Assembly: GCF_016650635.1 (NCBI RefSeq)
Contig: NZ_JAEKFI010000005.1
Coordinates: 186,001-250,000 of the forward strand
DNA length: 64,000 nucleotides
Direction: 5' to 3'
From: Pseudomonas sp. TH43
GTDB taxonomy: Bacteria; Pseudomonadota; Gammaproteobacteria; Pseudomonadales; Pseudomonadaceae
This document shows, one piece after another, positions 16,767-26,908 of the stretch. A program made the translations under genes and the position numbers. The notes beneath the pieces were generated by a model. That model was not told the origin of the DNA and made no database searches. It saw nothing but the letters and a program-made list of their open reading frames with translations. Within the stretch, counting starts at the first letter, position 1. Each line of letters opens with the position of its first letter.

Positions 16767-19700
16767 CGCAGCGGGCACACATTGCTGGAACGCACGTCCT
16801 GCTGTTCCAGCGCCCGCTGGGTCAAACGCTCGAATTGCGCTTCTCGCGCCTGTCGATATTCGCTTTGCAGCGCATGCACATCACGCTGGTAGGTCGCAGA
16901 GTCAGATTTCAATGCTGCGAGCTTTTCCATCAGCGGGTCAGTCGCGGCCGTGAAGTCCTGTGCAAAGTGCTGCTTGAGATGGCGGCGCCAGAAGTTCTGC
17001 CGTACCAGAAAAGCTTGCAGAGAAGCCGACATTTCACCCGTCGTTACGTCGGCTAGGGCATCGGCGAGGTCCTCCGCGGTGACGCCGCCCACCTGCGTAT
17101 ACGTGATGTTTTTCGGCTGCCCCGGCAGATCCAGCGAGTCCGCCAGCCCCTTGCGAAACGCCAACCGCACGCCGAGCCGGTCAACAACGTTACGGCGCTC
17201 ACTGAAAAGATCGGCATAGGTATCCAGTCGGTCGAGCCGAAACAGCCCACGCCCCAGCGCGATCAACATTTTGTCGTCCAACCCGGTACTCCCGGACGCG
17301 CGCAACGCATGGTCGATGATCACACTGACCTCCATCTCGCTGAAGGTAAACGCCGCCGCATCCACGCAGTTGGGCTCCCCCTCCGCCAGCGCAAACAGCA
17401 GCCCGCGCAGTTCACTGTCGGCAGCGGCGGCCTCCAGCACCGCCCACACCCGCCGCACCATTTCCTGATGAACCAGGCGGTTGTCCTTCGCGTGCACCAG
17501 TTGATAGAACACTTTGAAAAAGTCACTTGAACGCCAGTCGTCCTTGAGTGCCTGCCAGGTCGCCGAGCGTTCCAGATACCCCTCTGCCGTGTCCGCCGCC
17601 AACCAGACTTCACGAGCACGCTGATCACTCAACAGGCCGATTTCGTCCTCCAGATAGCCCATGCCCACGCCGGTACGCTCGCGGTAAGCCTGCAGTGCCC
17701 GCTGGCTCTGAGGCGCCAATGGATTAAGGCGCAGATTGATTTTCTCGGTCAGTGCGATCGGTGCCTCAAACAGTTCAGCGGGCAGCGTCTGGATGTCGTT
17801 TTCGCGCAAATCCGCTTCCTCAAGGCGTAACAATGTCAACAACCCCTGCGGCAGCTGCCGGGCCCGGGTATTGCGCAGGTTCAACTTGAGCAAAGCCTTC
17901 AACTGGCTGACATCCGGTGTATCGCCCAGCGGGTTATCGCTCAGATCCAGCACGTGCAAACCGCACATGTGCGCGAGCTTTTCGGCGGTGTGGGCGTTCA
18001 GACCGAGGGCGTTGTCGTGCAGACTCAGATTTTGCAGCAGCGTCATGTGCGACAGCACTTCCGGCAGCCGAGTGATGCTGTTTGCGTCGAGTTCCAGACG
18101 CTTTAGCCCCTTGAATGCCTTGAGAAAATAGCCGACGTCATCGGCCAACTGCATGTTCTGCAATGACAGACGTTGAACATGGCCGAAATCTACTTCGCCG
18201 CTAAACGCTGGCAGGTTGCCGACCCGCATACCGTCCAGCTTCAGGCCCGGCACGGGCACGTTGTCCTCACCCGCGAGAAAGGTCTGATGGCGCCAGCAGT
18301 TCTCCAGCTTCAAGGCAACGCTTTGCCGCGCTGCCTGATACTGCTTCGGATCACCCGGCAGCTTGGCCATTTGCGCCTCATCGAGACTCCAGGCCTTGAG
18401 TTCGGCACGTAGTGTTTCCAAGCTCAATTGGCGCTTGCGCAGCGCCGTGGCGCGTTCGAGATGCGTGCTGCCCAACGCAGCGAGGTAGCTATTGACCTGC
18501 ACATCGGTGAACCATGGATAGAGCTTTTTGAGTTTGCGTATCAGGCGCCGTGGATAGATCGGGGGAGAGTCGGCCGGCGCATCGGCAACCAGGCACAACG
18601 ACAGATCCTGCGGCGCCGGTCGCGGTTGCCGCGCGATGATTCGCGCGCATTGCGCACGATCCGTCGCCTTCGCCGACAGACTGATCTGAAGCCGCTCGGC
18701 GTCTTTAACATTGCTACCGGCGATGCCCAACGCGCTGCGCTCGGCCGCTGACAGCGTCTGAATGACGGCCTGGTAAAAAGCATGCGGGCCACGCAGCAAC
18801 GCTTTCGATGGCTGTTCTGGCGCATCGACTGCCTGATAGGCGTTGCCGATCTTCAATACCACGCGGTGATGGCTCGCCGACGATTGACCGGCACTGTCGA
18901 GCACGCTGCCCAGGCGATTGTCTTGCACCAACTCTATCCGCAAATCTTCCGGCCAACCGGGCTCCTCTCCGAGCAAGCCCAGCGCCAGCGTGCGCGTGCG
19001 TTCATCCGCCAACGCCGGCAAATTCAGGCCACTGATGGCACGGTCTACGCGGATCTCGGTTTGAGCCTCGCGCGCCTGCTGGCCAAGGGTCAACGGGATG
19101 CGCCGGGTCTCGCTCAGATGCGTCTGTTCAACACTACTGAGTCCAGCGCTCAACTCATCCAGTACAGAGACAGGCACGTCTGGATATTGCGCCTTGAGCA
19201 AGACCTGTTGCGCGCTGACTGCGCGATCATGCACCGGGTACAAACGCTGGAACAATGGCAGGGAATCTTCCTTCAACAATGCGCCGATGCGTCGCGCCAG
19301 CAAGGGCTCCGGCGCCCGCCCCGCAAGTGGCTCACCGAGCAACGCGTCAAGTTCTGCCGGATAGATCCCCTCAGCGGTCGTCTGCAGCAACTCACCGGCC
19401 TCCATCTGCGCCTGAGTGATGTGAATACTCAGTTCATCGTCATCCAGCGGTGGCGGCTCGGGGTAGCGTGAAATCAGCTCATCCGCTTTATCAAATACTT
19501 TGAAAAACCGGTTCTGCGGCCAGCCCGGCAGATCCGGTAGAGCCTGCAGTTGCAGCACGACATTCTCGGCGCTGGCAAAATTCGGTTGTTCCATTTGCCA
19601 GATGAAATCGCGAACCTCCTGCTCCAGCGCGTAACGCTGAACCATGTCATCAAAACGCGCTGAAACCCCTTGATGCCGCTCGGCCAGTTGCTGCAGGTGT

Positions 19701-21562
19701 TCAAGCGAGGTTTGCGTCAGTGCGCAAATCTGCTCCAGCCTTTCATCCGTCATCTGCGCGGTGCCGGGGTGCAAACGTCGCACGGCATACAGCAGATGCT
19801 GCCACTGAGCAGGATCCTCATGAATGTGCTGCCAGCCGCGACCGTTGTATTTCACGGGTGGTTGATAGTGCTCACGACTCCCTGGATGGTTGATTCGCCA
19901 GGCATCGAGGGTTTTATTGAAGCGCGCCAGATAAGCCGAATCGTCCATTATCAGGTAGTGCTCATCCTCGACCCGAAGCTGTTCGGGCTTCGTGGGCTTG
20001 ATCTGCGCCGCCTGTTTCGGAGGCAAACGATAAGGTCGCAGGTTCGGTTTCCATAGCCGCGTCAGCCCATCGCGACTCGCCACTGGCTCGAAACCGTCAA
20101 AAAACTCAGGCGCGGAGGTCGCGGTGCCACGAATCGAATGGACGATCTTGCCCCCTACTGCAAACAACCCCATGGCGGCGAGGTTCTCCACAACAGAAAA
20201 CAGGTGGGTCAATGCTTCACTCTTTTCACCCTCGCGCCAGTCCTGTACGCCCTCGTACACCTCGCTCAGTAGCTCGCCGACTGCCACTCCCATCATCAAC
20301 TGACCCAGCACCGGCACGAAAAAACCACCGAGATTGCCGATGGCCAGGGCAATTTCCAGGCGTCGTTCTTCACGTTTGCGCTGTTCATCGGCGTCAAAGT
20401 CAGCTGTCGGCACCGCCAGGGTTCTTGAATCAATCTGCAGTTTCCCGACAAAACTGTTGAAAAAAAACTGCAAGAGCCCGGCAGTGACCGGTTTGAGTTT
20501 GATCTGCGTAGGCTTGCGGCTGGCAGCGAACGTCTTGAAAAAGGTGCCGTGGTCAGGTTGGCCAACATAGCGCTCAAACATCCGGGCGTAGGCTTTGACC
20601 TGTAATTTGAGCTCCAGGTAGATTCTGAAGTCGTCCAGCGACGGGTACTCGAACAGCCTCCGGTAGGTGTCTCCTGGCATATAGACCAAGCATTTGCCGT
20701 CTGTTTGTTGTGCAGAGCGGCCCGATAACACCAGCGCCCCCCAAATGCAGGTATCAAGCACTTCGAGGCTTTCCCAGACCAGTGGTTTTCCGTCATACAC
20801 GGTCTGTCGCGCCGCGAGTCCTTCGCCACTTTCCGTCAATTCGAGCAACATCTGGTGCGCTGGCAGGCTGATATCGTTTTTCAGGTAGGCGAAGTGCGAG
20901 TCGACGCGCAATTCATGACGGTGCAAGGCGCGCAGCGTCTGCGCATCCGAATTGCTGACCCACTCATCCTGCACCGGCACCGAAAGGTCGATGGCTTCCT
21001 GCAAATGGATCTGATAGCGCTGGCCGAGATTGAGTTCACGGCAACACTTGGCAAAATCAGCGGCGGACAGTTCCGATACCCTGCGCGCTTTGCTGCCCCG
21101 ACGAATCGAGCTCTCGTGCCCTAAATCCTTGCCCTGGGCCTGATCGGCAGAAAAGTTCTGCATGGCGGCCTGCAACAGGCTGAACTTTTCGGTGTAGGTA
21201 TGGGCGATCCAGATCGCCGGGGTCTTGTTGGTGTTGAGTGTGTGCTTGAGGTGCACAATCCACAGGGAATCGTTGTACACATCCAGCTCCACGGCAAATT
21301 TTTCCTTTAGCGTGCTGGTCAACAATCGCGCGCAGAAAGGCTCGAGACCTTCGACCTTGCGCAGCAGTTTTTTCAGTTCGGCGTCATGCGGCTGCGCGTC
21401 CGTATAAGCACTGTGCACGCCGTCCATCCACGCCGCATCAGCCTTCATCAGCCATGACGGCAGCCGGTCTCGCAGCACGTGCGCCTTGTCCAGATCCCCG
21501 GTGATCTCCAGCAAACTGCCGAGACGCTGTGCGTCGGCGGTAACACTTCCTTGTTCGGACAT
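16763..21562 (-). CDS. Large effector with DUF6543 region, leucine-rich repeats and NEL-type E3 ubiquitin ligase domain
   Basis: The product is 1599 aa. The N-terminal 1100 residues are of the dermonecrotic-toxin/DUF6543 type, with the hallmark FFVPVLGQLMMGVAVGELLS and EVYEGVQDW (about residues 410-443). Residues about 1120-1275 contain leucine-rich repeats (LKRLELDANSITRLPEVLS, LLQNLSLHDNALGL, LHVLDLSDNPLG, LLKLNLRNTRARQLPQGLL). The C-terminus is a NEL domain with the catalytic Cys1399 in EPNCVDAAAF, the CxD motif of IpaH/SspH ligases. Such proteins transfer ubiquitin to host targets after delivery. No T3SS genes lie here. ATG 21562 is preferred over 21583 because AGGAAG lies 7 bp before it. 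Confidence 0.9.
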   Translation of the reverse strand: MSEQGSVTADAQRLGSLLEITGDLDKAHVLRDRLPSWLMKADAAWMDGVHSAYTDAQPHDAELKKLLRKVEGLEPFCARLLTSTLKEKFAVELDVYNDSLWIVHLKHTLNTNKTPAIWIAHTYTEKFSLLQAAMQNFSADQAQGKDLGHESSIRRGSKARRVSELSAADFAKCCRELNLGQRYQIHLQEAIDLSVPVQDEWVSNSDAQTLRALHRHELRVDSHFAYLKNDISLPAHQMLLELTESGEGLAARQTVYDGKPLVWESLEVLDTCIWGALVLSGRSAQQTDGKCLVYMPGDTYRRLFEYPSLDDFRIYLELKLQVKAYARMFERYVGQPDHGTFFKTFAASRKPTQIKLKPVTAGLLQFFFNSFVGKLQIDSRTLAVPTADFDADEQRKREERRLEIALAIGNLGGFFVPVLGQLMMGVAVGELLSEVYEGVQDWREGEKSEALTHLFSVVENLAAMGLFAVGGKIVHSIRGTATSAPEFFDGFEPVASRDGLTRLWKPNLRPYRLPPKQAAQIKPTKPEQLRVEDEHYLIMDDSAYLARFNKTLDAWRINHPGSREHYQPPVKYNGRGWQHIHEDPAQWQHLLYAVRRLHPGTAQMTDERLEQICALTQTSLEHLQQLAERHQGVSARFDDMVQRYALEQEVRDFIWQMEQPNFASAENVVLQLQALPDLPGWPQNRFFKVFDKADELISRYPEPPPLDDDELSIHITQAQMEAGELLQTTAEGIYPAELDALLGEPLAGRAPEPLLARRIGALLKEDSLPLFQRLYPVHDRAVSAQQVLLKAQYPDVPVSVLDELSAGLSSVEQTHLSETRRIPLTLGQQAREAQTEIRVDRAISGLNLPALADERTRTLALGLLGEEPGWPEDLRIELVQDNRLGSVLDSAGQSSASHHRVVLKIGNAYQAVDAPEQPSKALLRGPHAFYQAVIQTLSAAERSALGIAGSNVKDAERLQISLSAKATDRAQCARIIARQPRPAPQDLSLCLVADAPADSPPIYPRRLIRKLKKLYPWFTDVQVNSYLAALGSTHLERATALRKRQLSLETLRAELKAWSLDEAQMAKLPGDPKQYQAARQSVALKLENCWRHQTFLAGEDNVPVPGLKLDGMRVGNLPAFSGEVDFGHVQRLSLQNMQLADDVGYFLKAFKGLKRLELDANSITRLPEVLSHMTLLQNLSLHDNALGLNAHTAEKLAHMCGLHVLDLSDNPLGDTPDVSQLKALLKLNLRNTRARQLPQGLLTLLRLEEADLRENDIQTLPAELFEAPIALTEKINLRLNPLAPQSQRALQAYRERTGVGMGYLEDEIGLLSDQRAREVWLAADTAEGYLERSATWQALKDDWRSSDFFKVFYQLVHAKDNRLVHQEMVRRVWAVLEAAAADSELRGLLFALAEGEPNCVDAAAFTFSEMEVSVIIDHALRASGSTGLDDKMLIALGRGLFRLDRLDTYADLFSERRNVVDRLGVRLAFRKGLADSLDLPGQPKNITYTQVGGVTAEDLADALADVTTGEMSASLQAFLVRQNFWRRHLKQHFAQDFTAATDPLMEKLAALKSDSATYQRDVHALQSEYRQAREAQFERLTQRALEQQDVRSSNVCPLR

Positions 21563-21858
21563 ACGCAAACTTCCTGGATGCAATAGCGAGCTGCACCGTA
21601 GCGCGTCGATCTTGCCGCCGGATAATCAAAATCCGGTTCGATTCAGCAGCGATCGCCGGAAATTTTGTATAGATCCGATAACTATGTACCGCACATTTTG
21701 CAAAACAGGCTTTTGCGCCAGCAAACGCCTGAGCACCGCTCGTCCTTATAACTTATCGATCTAAAACTCCTGAATTTCACACGGGTCAGTTTCTGAGTAC
21801 CGGCCATGTCGGCCACTGAAGAAATACCCTCCCCAACGGAAAAACCGGTAAGGACTAT
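21563..21858. other. Intergenic promoter region between NEL effector and NAGGN operon
   Basis: These 296 bp hold the divergent starts of the NEL effector and the osmolyte operon and contain no gene. The part from 21640 to 21780 is AT-rich compared with its surroundings. A TCTGA at 21792-21796 with GAATTT at 21772-21777 recalls an AlgU-type promoter, but the 14-bp spacing is too short, so no promoter is called. AAGGA before ATG 21859 is the ribosome site of the operon. Confidence 0.5.
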
Positions 21859-23631
21859 ATGTGCGGATTAGCTGGCGAGTTACGTTTTGATCATCAACCT
21901 GCAGACCTTGCAGCCATTGAGCGAATCACCCATCACCTGGCCCCCCGCGGCCCCGACGCGTGGGGCTTCCATGCCCAAGGGCCGATTGCCCTGGGTCATC
22001 GTCGCCTGAAAATCATGGACCTGTCGGATGGCTCGGCGCAGCCGATGATCGACAGTCAACTGGGCCTTTCGCTAGCCTTTAACGGCGCGATCTACAACTT
22101 CCCGGAACTGCGTGCAGAGCTCGAAGCGCTGGGGTACGCCTTCTATTCCGGTGGTGACACCGAAGTGCTGCTCAAGGGTTATCACGCCTGGGGTGAAGCG
22201 CTGCTGCCAAAGCTCAACGGCATGTTTGCCTTCGCCATTTGGGAACGCGACGCCCAGCGCCTGTTCATCGCCCGTGACCGTCTCGGCGTGAAGCCGCTGT
22301 ACCTGTCGCGTACCGGTCAGCGCCTGCGCTTTGCGTCGGCGCTGCCGGCACTGCTGAAGGGTGGCGACATCAACCCGATCCTCGATCCGGTAGCGCTCAA
22401 CCACTACCTGAACTTCCACGCTGTGGTGCCCGCGCCGCGCACGTTGCTGGCCGGTATCGAAAAGCTGCCGCCAGCGACCTGGATGCGTGTTGAAGCCGAT
22501 GGCACCACCGAACAGAAAACCTGGTGGACCCTGCCCTACGGCCCACACGAGGACGAGAAAAATCTGACCCTCGAAGACTGGGTCGACCGCGTCCTCGACA
22601 GCACCCGCGAAGCGGTGGCGATTCGTCAACGCGCGGCAGTGGACGTTGGCGTGCTGCTCTCCGGCGGTGTCGATTCGAGCATGCTCGTCGGCTTGCTGCG
22701 TGAAGTCGGCGTGGAGAACCTGTCGACCTTTTCCATCGGCTTTCAGGATGCCGGCGGCGAGCGTGGCGACGAATTCCAGTATTCGGATCTGATCGCCAAG
22801 CATTACGGCACGCAGCACCATCAATTGCGCATCGACGAAAAAGAGATCATCGAGCAGTTGCCCGCCGCGTTCCGCGCGATGAGCGAACCAATGGTCAGCC
22901 ACGACTGCATCGCGTTCTATCTGCTGTCGCGTGAAGTGGCCAAGCACTGCAAGGTGGTACAGAGCGGCCAGGGCGCCGATGAGCTGTTCGCCGGTTATCA
23001 CTGGTATCCGCAAGTCGATGGCGCGGCCGATCCTTACACGGCCTACCGCAACGCATTTTTCGACCGCAGCTATGACGATTACGCTGCCACCGTACAGCCG
23101 AAATGGCTGACCGCTCATGACGCCGCCGGCGACTTCGTTAAGGAACATTTCGCACAGCCCGGTGCCAATGCAGCGGTGGACAAAGCCCTGCGTCTGGACA
23201 GCACAGTGATGCTGGTCGACGACCCGGTCAAACGCGTAGACAACATGACCATGGCCTGGGGCCTTGAAGCACGTACGCCATTTCTCGATTACCGACTGGT
23301 CGAACTGTCTGCCCGCGTACCGGGCAAATTCAAGCTGCCCGACGGCGGCAAGCAAGTGTTGAAAGAAGCCGCGCGTCGAGTCATCCCGAGCGAAGTGATC
23401 GACCGCAAGAAAGGTTACTTCCCGGTGCCTGGTCTCAAGCATTTGCAGGGCGATACGCTGAACTGGGTGCGTGAACTGCTGCTCGATCCGAGTCAGGATC
23501 GCGGCCTGTTCAACCCAGCGATGCTCGATAAATTGCTGACCGATCCGCAGGGCCAACTGACGCCATTGCGCGGCTCGAAACTGTGGCAACTGGCGGCCCT
23601 GAACCTTTGGCTCAGTGAACAAGGAATCTGA
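21859..23631 (+). CDS. N-acetylglutaminylglutamine amidotransferase (asparagine-synthetase type)
   Basis: The product is 590 aa. It is a class II glutamine amidotransferase with nucleophile Cys2 (MCGLAGEL) fused to an asparagine-synthetase domain with the PP-loop LLSGGVDSSM (near residue 270). It amidates the dipeptide N-acetylglutaminylglutamine to NAGGN, a compatible solute made under osmotic stress. The gene order with an Ngg-type ligase and an M42 peptidase is that of the NAGGN operon, which separates this protein from ordinary AsnB. The stop is 3 bp before the next start. Confidence 0.93.
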   Translation: MCGLAGELRFDHQPADLAAIERITHHLAPRGPDAWGFHAQGPIALGHRRLKIMDLSDGSAQPMIDSQLGLSLAFNGAIYNFPELRAELEALGYAFYSGGDTEVLLKGYHAWGEALLPKLNGMFAFAIWERDAQRLFIARDRLGVKPLYLSRTGQRLRFASALPALLKGGDINPILDPVALNHYLNFHAVVPAPRTLLAGIEKLPPATWMRVEADGTTEQKTWWTLPYGPHEDEKNLTLEDWVDRVLDSTREAVAIRQRAAVDVGVLLSGGVDSSMLVGLLREVGVENLSTFSIGFQDAGGERGDEFQYSDLIAKHYGTQHHQLRIDEKEIIEQLPAAFRAMSEPMVSHDCIAFYLLSREVAKHCKVVQSGQGADELFAGYHWYPQVDGAADPYTAYRNAFFDRSYDDYAATVQPKWLTAHDAAGDFVKEHFAQPGANAAVDKALRLDSTVMLVDDPVKRVDNMTMAWGLEARTPFLDYRLVELSARVPGKFKLPDGGKQVLKEAARRVIPSEVIDRKKGYFPVPGLKHLQGDTLNWVRELLLDPSQDRGLFNPAMLDKLLTDPQGQLTPLRGSKLWQLAALNLWLSEQGI

Positions 23632-23634
23632 TCG

Positions 23635-25383
23635 ATGAAACCCCATGCCACGGCCATCAACCAACGCCTGATCCGCGGTCAGACACCGTCCTATGAACGC
23701 TTGCAGGCGCGTTTTGCCGAAGACGGCAGCGCACTGGCTGCCGATCCTATCGCCGTACATTGCGGTTGGGGCCGGTTGCTGATCGGCCACACCTTTCCCG
23801 ACCCGGCCTCACTGGCGCGGGAACTGCTTAACGAGCAGCCCGGCGAGCGTGATATCGCCCTGTACGTCGCCGCGCCGCAGCAGATTCTCGGGCTGGAGCC
23901 GACGCAACTGTTTCTCGACCCGTCCGATACCTTGCGCCTGTGGTTCAGCGACTACCGTCAGGCCACCCGGGTTTTTCGCGGCTTCCGTATCCGCCGCGCA
24001 CAGAGTGAGGCGGACTGGCAGGCGATCAATCTTCTTTATCAGGCGCGCGGCATGTTGCCGATCGATGCCTCACTGCTGACCCCACATCATCAGGGCGGCC
24101 CTGTGTATTGGCTGGCCGAGGACGATGACAGCGGCGCGGTGATCGGCAGCGTCATGGGCCTGAATCATCACAAGGCATTCAACGACCCGGAAAACGGCAG
24201 CAGCCTGTGGTGCCTGGCAGTCGATCCGCAATGCTCGCGACCGGGTGTCGGCGAAGTGCTGGTGCGGCACTTGATCGAACACTTCATGAGTCGCGGTTTG
24301 AGCTATCTGGATCTGTCGGTTTTGCACGATAACCGTCAGGCCAAAAGCCTTTACGCCAAGCTCGGTTTTCGCAATCTCTCGACCTTTGCGATCAAGCGCA
24401 AGAACGGCATAAATCAACCGCTGTTTCTCGGCCCGGGGCCAGAGGCGCAGTTCAATCCGTATGCGCGGATCATCGTTGAGGAGGCTCATCGGCGTGGTAT
24501 CGATGTGCAAGTGGATGACGCCGACGCCGGGCTGTTTACCCTCAGCCACGGCGGCCGGCGCGTGCGTTGCCGCGAGTCGTTGAGCGATCTGACCAGCGCG
24601 ATCAGCATGAGTCTGTGTCAGGACAAAAGCCTGACGCACAAGGTGCTGAAAGCCGCAGGTCTACAGCTGCCGTCGCAGCAATTGGCCGGTAATGCTGACG
24701 ACAATCTGGCGTTTCTGGATGAACATCAACGGGTGGTTGTCAAACCCCTCGACGGTGAACAGGGCCAAGGTGTGGCGGTAGATCTGCAGAGCATTGAAGA
24801 GGTGCAGCAGGCCATTGAATCCGCCCGGCAATTTGACACTCGCGTGCTGCTTGAGAGCTTCCATGAAGGTCTCGACCTGCGGATTGTGGTGATCGGTTTT
24901 GAAGTGGTCGCCGCCGCGATTCGCAAGCCGGCAGAAGTGGTCGGTGATGGTCAGCATTCGATTGGCGCGTTGATCGAGGCGCAGAGCCGGCGTCGGCAAG
25001 CGGCTACCAGCGGCGAAAGCAAAATCCCGCTGGATCACGAAACCCAGCGCACCTTGCATGCGGCCGGTTACGACTACAGCAGCATTTTGCCGGCCGGCGA
25101 GCATTTGTTTGTGCGCCGTACGGCCAATCTGCACACCGGCGGAACGCTGGAAGATGTCACGGCAATTCTGCATCCGACACTGGTCGACGCGGCGGTGCGT
25201 GCGGCGCGGGCGCTGGATATTCCGATGGTCGGGCTCGACTTGATGGTGCCAGCGGCGGATCAGCCGGAGTACGTGTTTATCGAGGCCAACGAACGCGCCG
25301 GTCTGGCCAATCATGAGCCGCAGCCGACGGCGGAGCGGTTTGTCGATTTGTTGTTTCCGCACAGTCAGCCGGCTGTTTCTTGA
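23635..25383 (+). CDS. ngg: N-acetylglutaminylglutamine synthetase (GNAT + ATP-grasp)
   Basis: The product is 582 aa. A GNAT acetyltransferase domain (about residues 110-265; CLAVDPQCSRPGVGEVLVRHL is its acetyl-CoA loop) is followed by an ATP-grasp ligase (about 310-575; VVKPLDGEQGQGVAVDL and YVFIEANERAGLANHEP). This layout fits the enzyme that acetylates and joins two glutamines. It directly follows the amidotransferase gene, with AAGGAAT upstream of ATG 23635. The product is passed to that amidotransferase to give NAGGN. Confidence 0.93.
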   Translation: MKPHATAINQRLIRGQTPSYERLQARFAEDGSALAADPIAVHCGWGRLLIGHTFPDPASLARELLNEQPGERDIALYVAAPQQILGLEPTQLFLDPSDTLRLWFSDYRQATRVFRGFRIRRAQSEADWQAINLLYQARGMLPIDASLLTPHHQGGPVYWLAEDDDSGAVIGSVMGLNHHKAFNDPENGSSLWCLAVDPQCSRPGVGEVLVRHLIEHFMSRGLSYLDLSVLHDNRQAKSLYAKLGFRNLSTFAIKRKNGINQPLFLGPGPEAQFNPYARIIVEEAHRRGIDVQVDDADAGLFTLSHGGRRVRCRESLSDLTSAISMSLCQDKSLTHKVLKAAGLQLPSQQLAGNADDNLAFLDEHQRVVVKPLDGEQGQGVAVDLQSIEEVQQAIESARQFDTRVLLESFHEGLDLRIVVIGFEVVAAAIRKPAEVVGDGQHSIGALIEAQSRRRQAATSGESKIPLDHETQRTLHAAGYDYSSILPAGEHLFVRRTANLHTGGTLEDVTAILHPTLVDAAVRAARALDIPMVGLDLMVPAADQPEYVFIEANERAGLANHEPQPTAERFVDLLFPHSQPAVS

Positions 25384-25407
25384 ATCCTTAGTGACTGGAC
25401 TGACGCC

Positions 25408-25478
25408 TTCGCGAGCAAGCTTTGCTCCTACATGTCATTGCGCTCCCTGTGGGACAGGAGCACAGCTTGCTCGCGAAG
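25408..25478. repeat. REP palindrome (GCGAGCAAGCTTTGCTCC class)
   Basis: The imperfect arms CTTCGCGAGCAAGCTTTGCT and AGCTTGCTCGCGAAG enclose a short loop. It lies inside the NAGGN operon, between ngg and the M42 peptidase gene, and may adjust expression of the distal gene. Confidence 0.8.
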
Positions 25479-25547
25479 ACTGACTCGCATGCACCACACA
25501 TTTTCCTCATCGAAACCATCGATGTGCTCAACCCATCTGGAGTTTCC

Positions 25548-26738
25548 ATGACCCTTCAAATCCCCGAACCGGATCTGAACTACCTGCAAAAAGTCCTTCT
25601 GGAAATGCTCGCCATTCCCAGCCCTACCGGGTTCACCGACACCATCGTGCGCTATGTCGCCGAGCGCCTGGAAGAACTCGGCATCCCGTTTGAAATGACC
25701 CGGCGCGGCACCATTCGCGCCACGCTCAAGGGCAAAAAGAACAGCCCTGACCGTGCGGTGTCTGCGCACCTCGACACCATTGGCGCCGCCGTTCGCGCGG
25801 TGAAGGACAACGGGCGCCTGACCCTCGCGCCGGTCGGTTGCTGGTCGAGCCGATTTGCCGAGGGCAGCCGCGTCAGCCTCTTTACCGACAACGGTGTGAT
25901 TCGCGGCAGCGTGTTGCCGTTGATGGCTTCCGGGCATGCATTCAACACGGCGGTGGACGAGATGCCGATCAGTTGGGATCACGTCGAATTGCGCCTGGAT
26001 GCCTACTGCGCAACCAAAGCCGATTGTGATTCGCTGGGTATCAGCGTCGGTGACGTGGTGGCCTTCGATCCACTGCCGGAATTCACCGAAAGCGGGCACA
26101 TCAGCGCCCGCCACCTCGATGACAAGGCGGGCGTTGCCGCGTTGCTGGCGTCGCTGAAAGCCATCGTCGACAGCGGCCAGGAATTGATGATCGACTGCCA
26201 TCCGCTGTTCACCATTACCGAAGAAACCGGCAGTGGCGCCGCTGCAGCGTTGCCGTGGGACGTCAGTGAATTTGTCGGCATCGACATTGCGCCAGTGGCG
26301 CCGGGGCAGCATTCCAGCGAACACGCGGTGAGCGTGGCGATGCAGGATTCCGGCGGTCCGTATGACTATCACTTGTCGCGACATTTGCTGCGGTTGGCCA
26401 GTGACAACGAGCTACCGGTGCGCCGCGACCTGTTCCGCTATTATTTCAGCGACGCGCATTCGGCAGTGACGGCCGGCCACGACATTCGTACGGCGCTGCT
26501 GGCGTTTGGTTGTGATGCGACGCACGGCTATGAGCGTACGCACATCGACAGTCTGGCGGCGCTGAGTCGGTTGTTGGGCGCCTACATCTTGAGTCCGCCG
26601 GTGTTTGCCAGCGATGCGGCGCCAGCGAATGCATCGCTCGATCGCTTCAGTCATCAGATCGAGCATGACACGCAGATGGAAAGCGATACGCGGGTGCCGT
26701 CGGTGGACAGTCTGGTGGGGCAGCGTTCGGACAGTTAA
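25548..26738 (+). CDS. M42-family peptidase of the osmoprotectant NAGGN system
   Basis: The product is 396 aa. M42 metallopeptidase features are AHLDT (metal His), ISARHLDDKAGVAALLA (bridging Asp), TITEETGSG (catalytic Glu-Glu) and the late THGYERTHIDS. It is encoded right after the NAGGN biosynthetic genes, as in other bacteria that carry the system, and probably trims or degrades the peptide osmolyte; this role is inferred from context. ATG 25548 follows CTGGAG. The upstream open frame to 25422 runs through a REP and is not coding. Confidence 0.9.
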   Translation: MTLQIPEPDLNYLQKVLLEMLAIPSPTGFTDTIVRYVAERLEELGIPFEMTRRGTIRATLKGKKNSPDRAVSAHLDTIGAAVRAVKDNGRLTLAPVGCWSSRFAEGSRVSLFTDNGVIRGSVLPLMASGHAFNTAVDEMPISWDHVELRLDAYCATKADCDSLGISVGDVVAFDPLPEFTESGHISARHLDDKAGVAALLASLKAIVDSGQELMIDCHPLFTITEETGSGAAAALPWDVSEFVGIDIAPVAPGQHSSEHAVSVAMQDSGGPYDYHLSRHLLRLASDNELPVRRDLFRYYFSDAHSAVTAGHDIRTALLAFGCDATHGYERTHIDSLAALSRLLGAYILSPPVFASDAAPANASLDRFSHQIEHDTQMESDTRVPSVDSLVGQRSDS

Positions 26739-26760
26739 ATCATTGTTGGCAGAACCATCG

Positions 26761-26829
26761 CCTTCGCGAGCAGGCTCGCTCCCACAGGGAAACGCATTAC
26801 AAATGTGGGAGCGAGCCTGCTCGCGAAGG
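26761..26829. repeat. REP palindrome (GCGAGCAGGCTCGC class)
   Basis: The near-perfect arms CCTTCGCGAGCAGGCTCGCT and mirror end at 26829. It lies just after the NAGGN operon and before the yheU-like gene. Confidence 0.88.
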
Positions 26830-26908
26830 GGCCAGATCAAGCAACACAAAACTGGCAGGCAACCGGCAATCGCCGTAGCATCCCGACATTGATTCAGCCG
26901 AGGTGCCC

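Noticed and set aside
21772..21796. AlgU-like promoter before the NAGGN operon (GAATTT...TCTGA)
   Set aside because: The spacing is 14 bp rather than 16-17, so it does not fit well enough to call.
22072..23790. Minus-strand 572-residue open frame over the NAGGN amidotransferase gene
   Set aside because: Shadow of a clear asparagine-synthetase-type gene.
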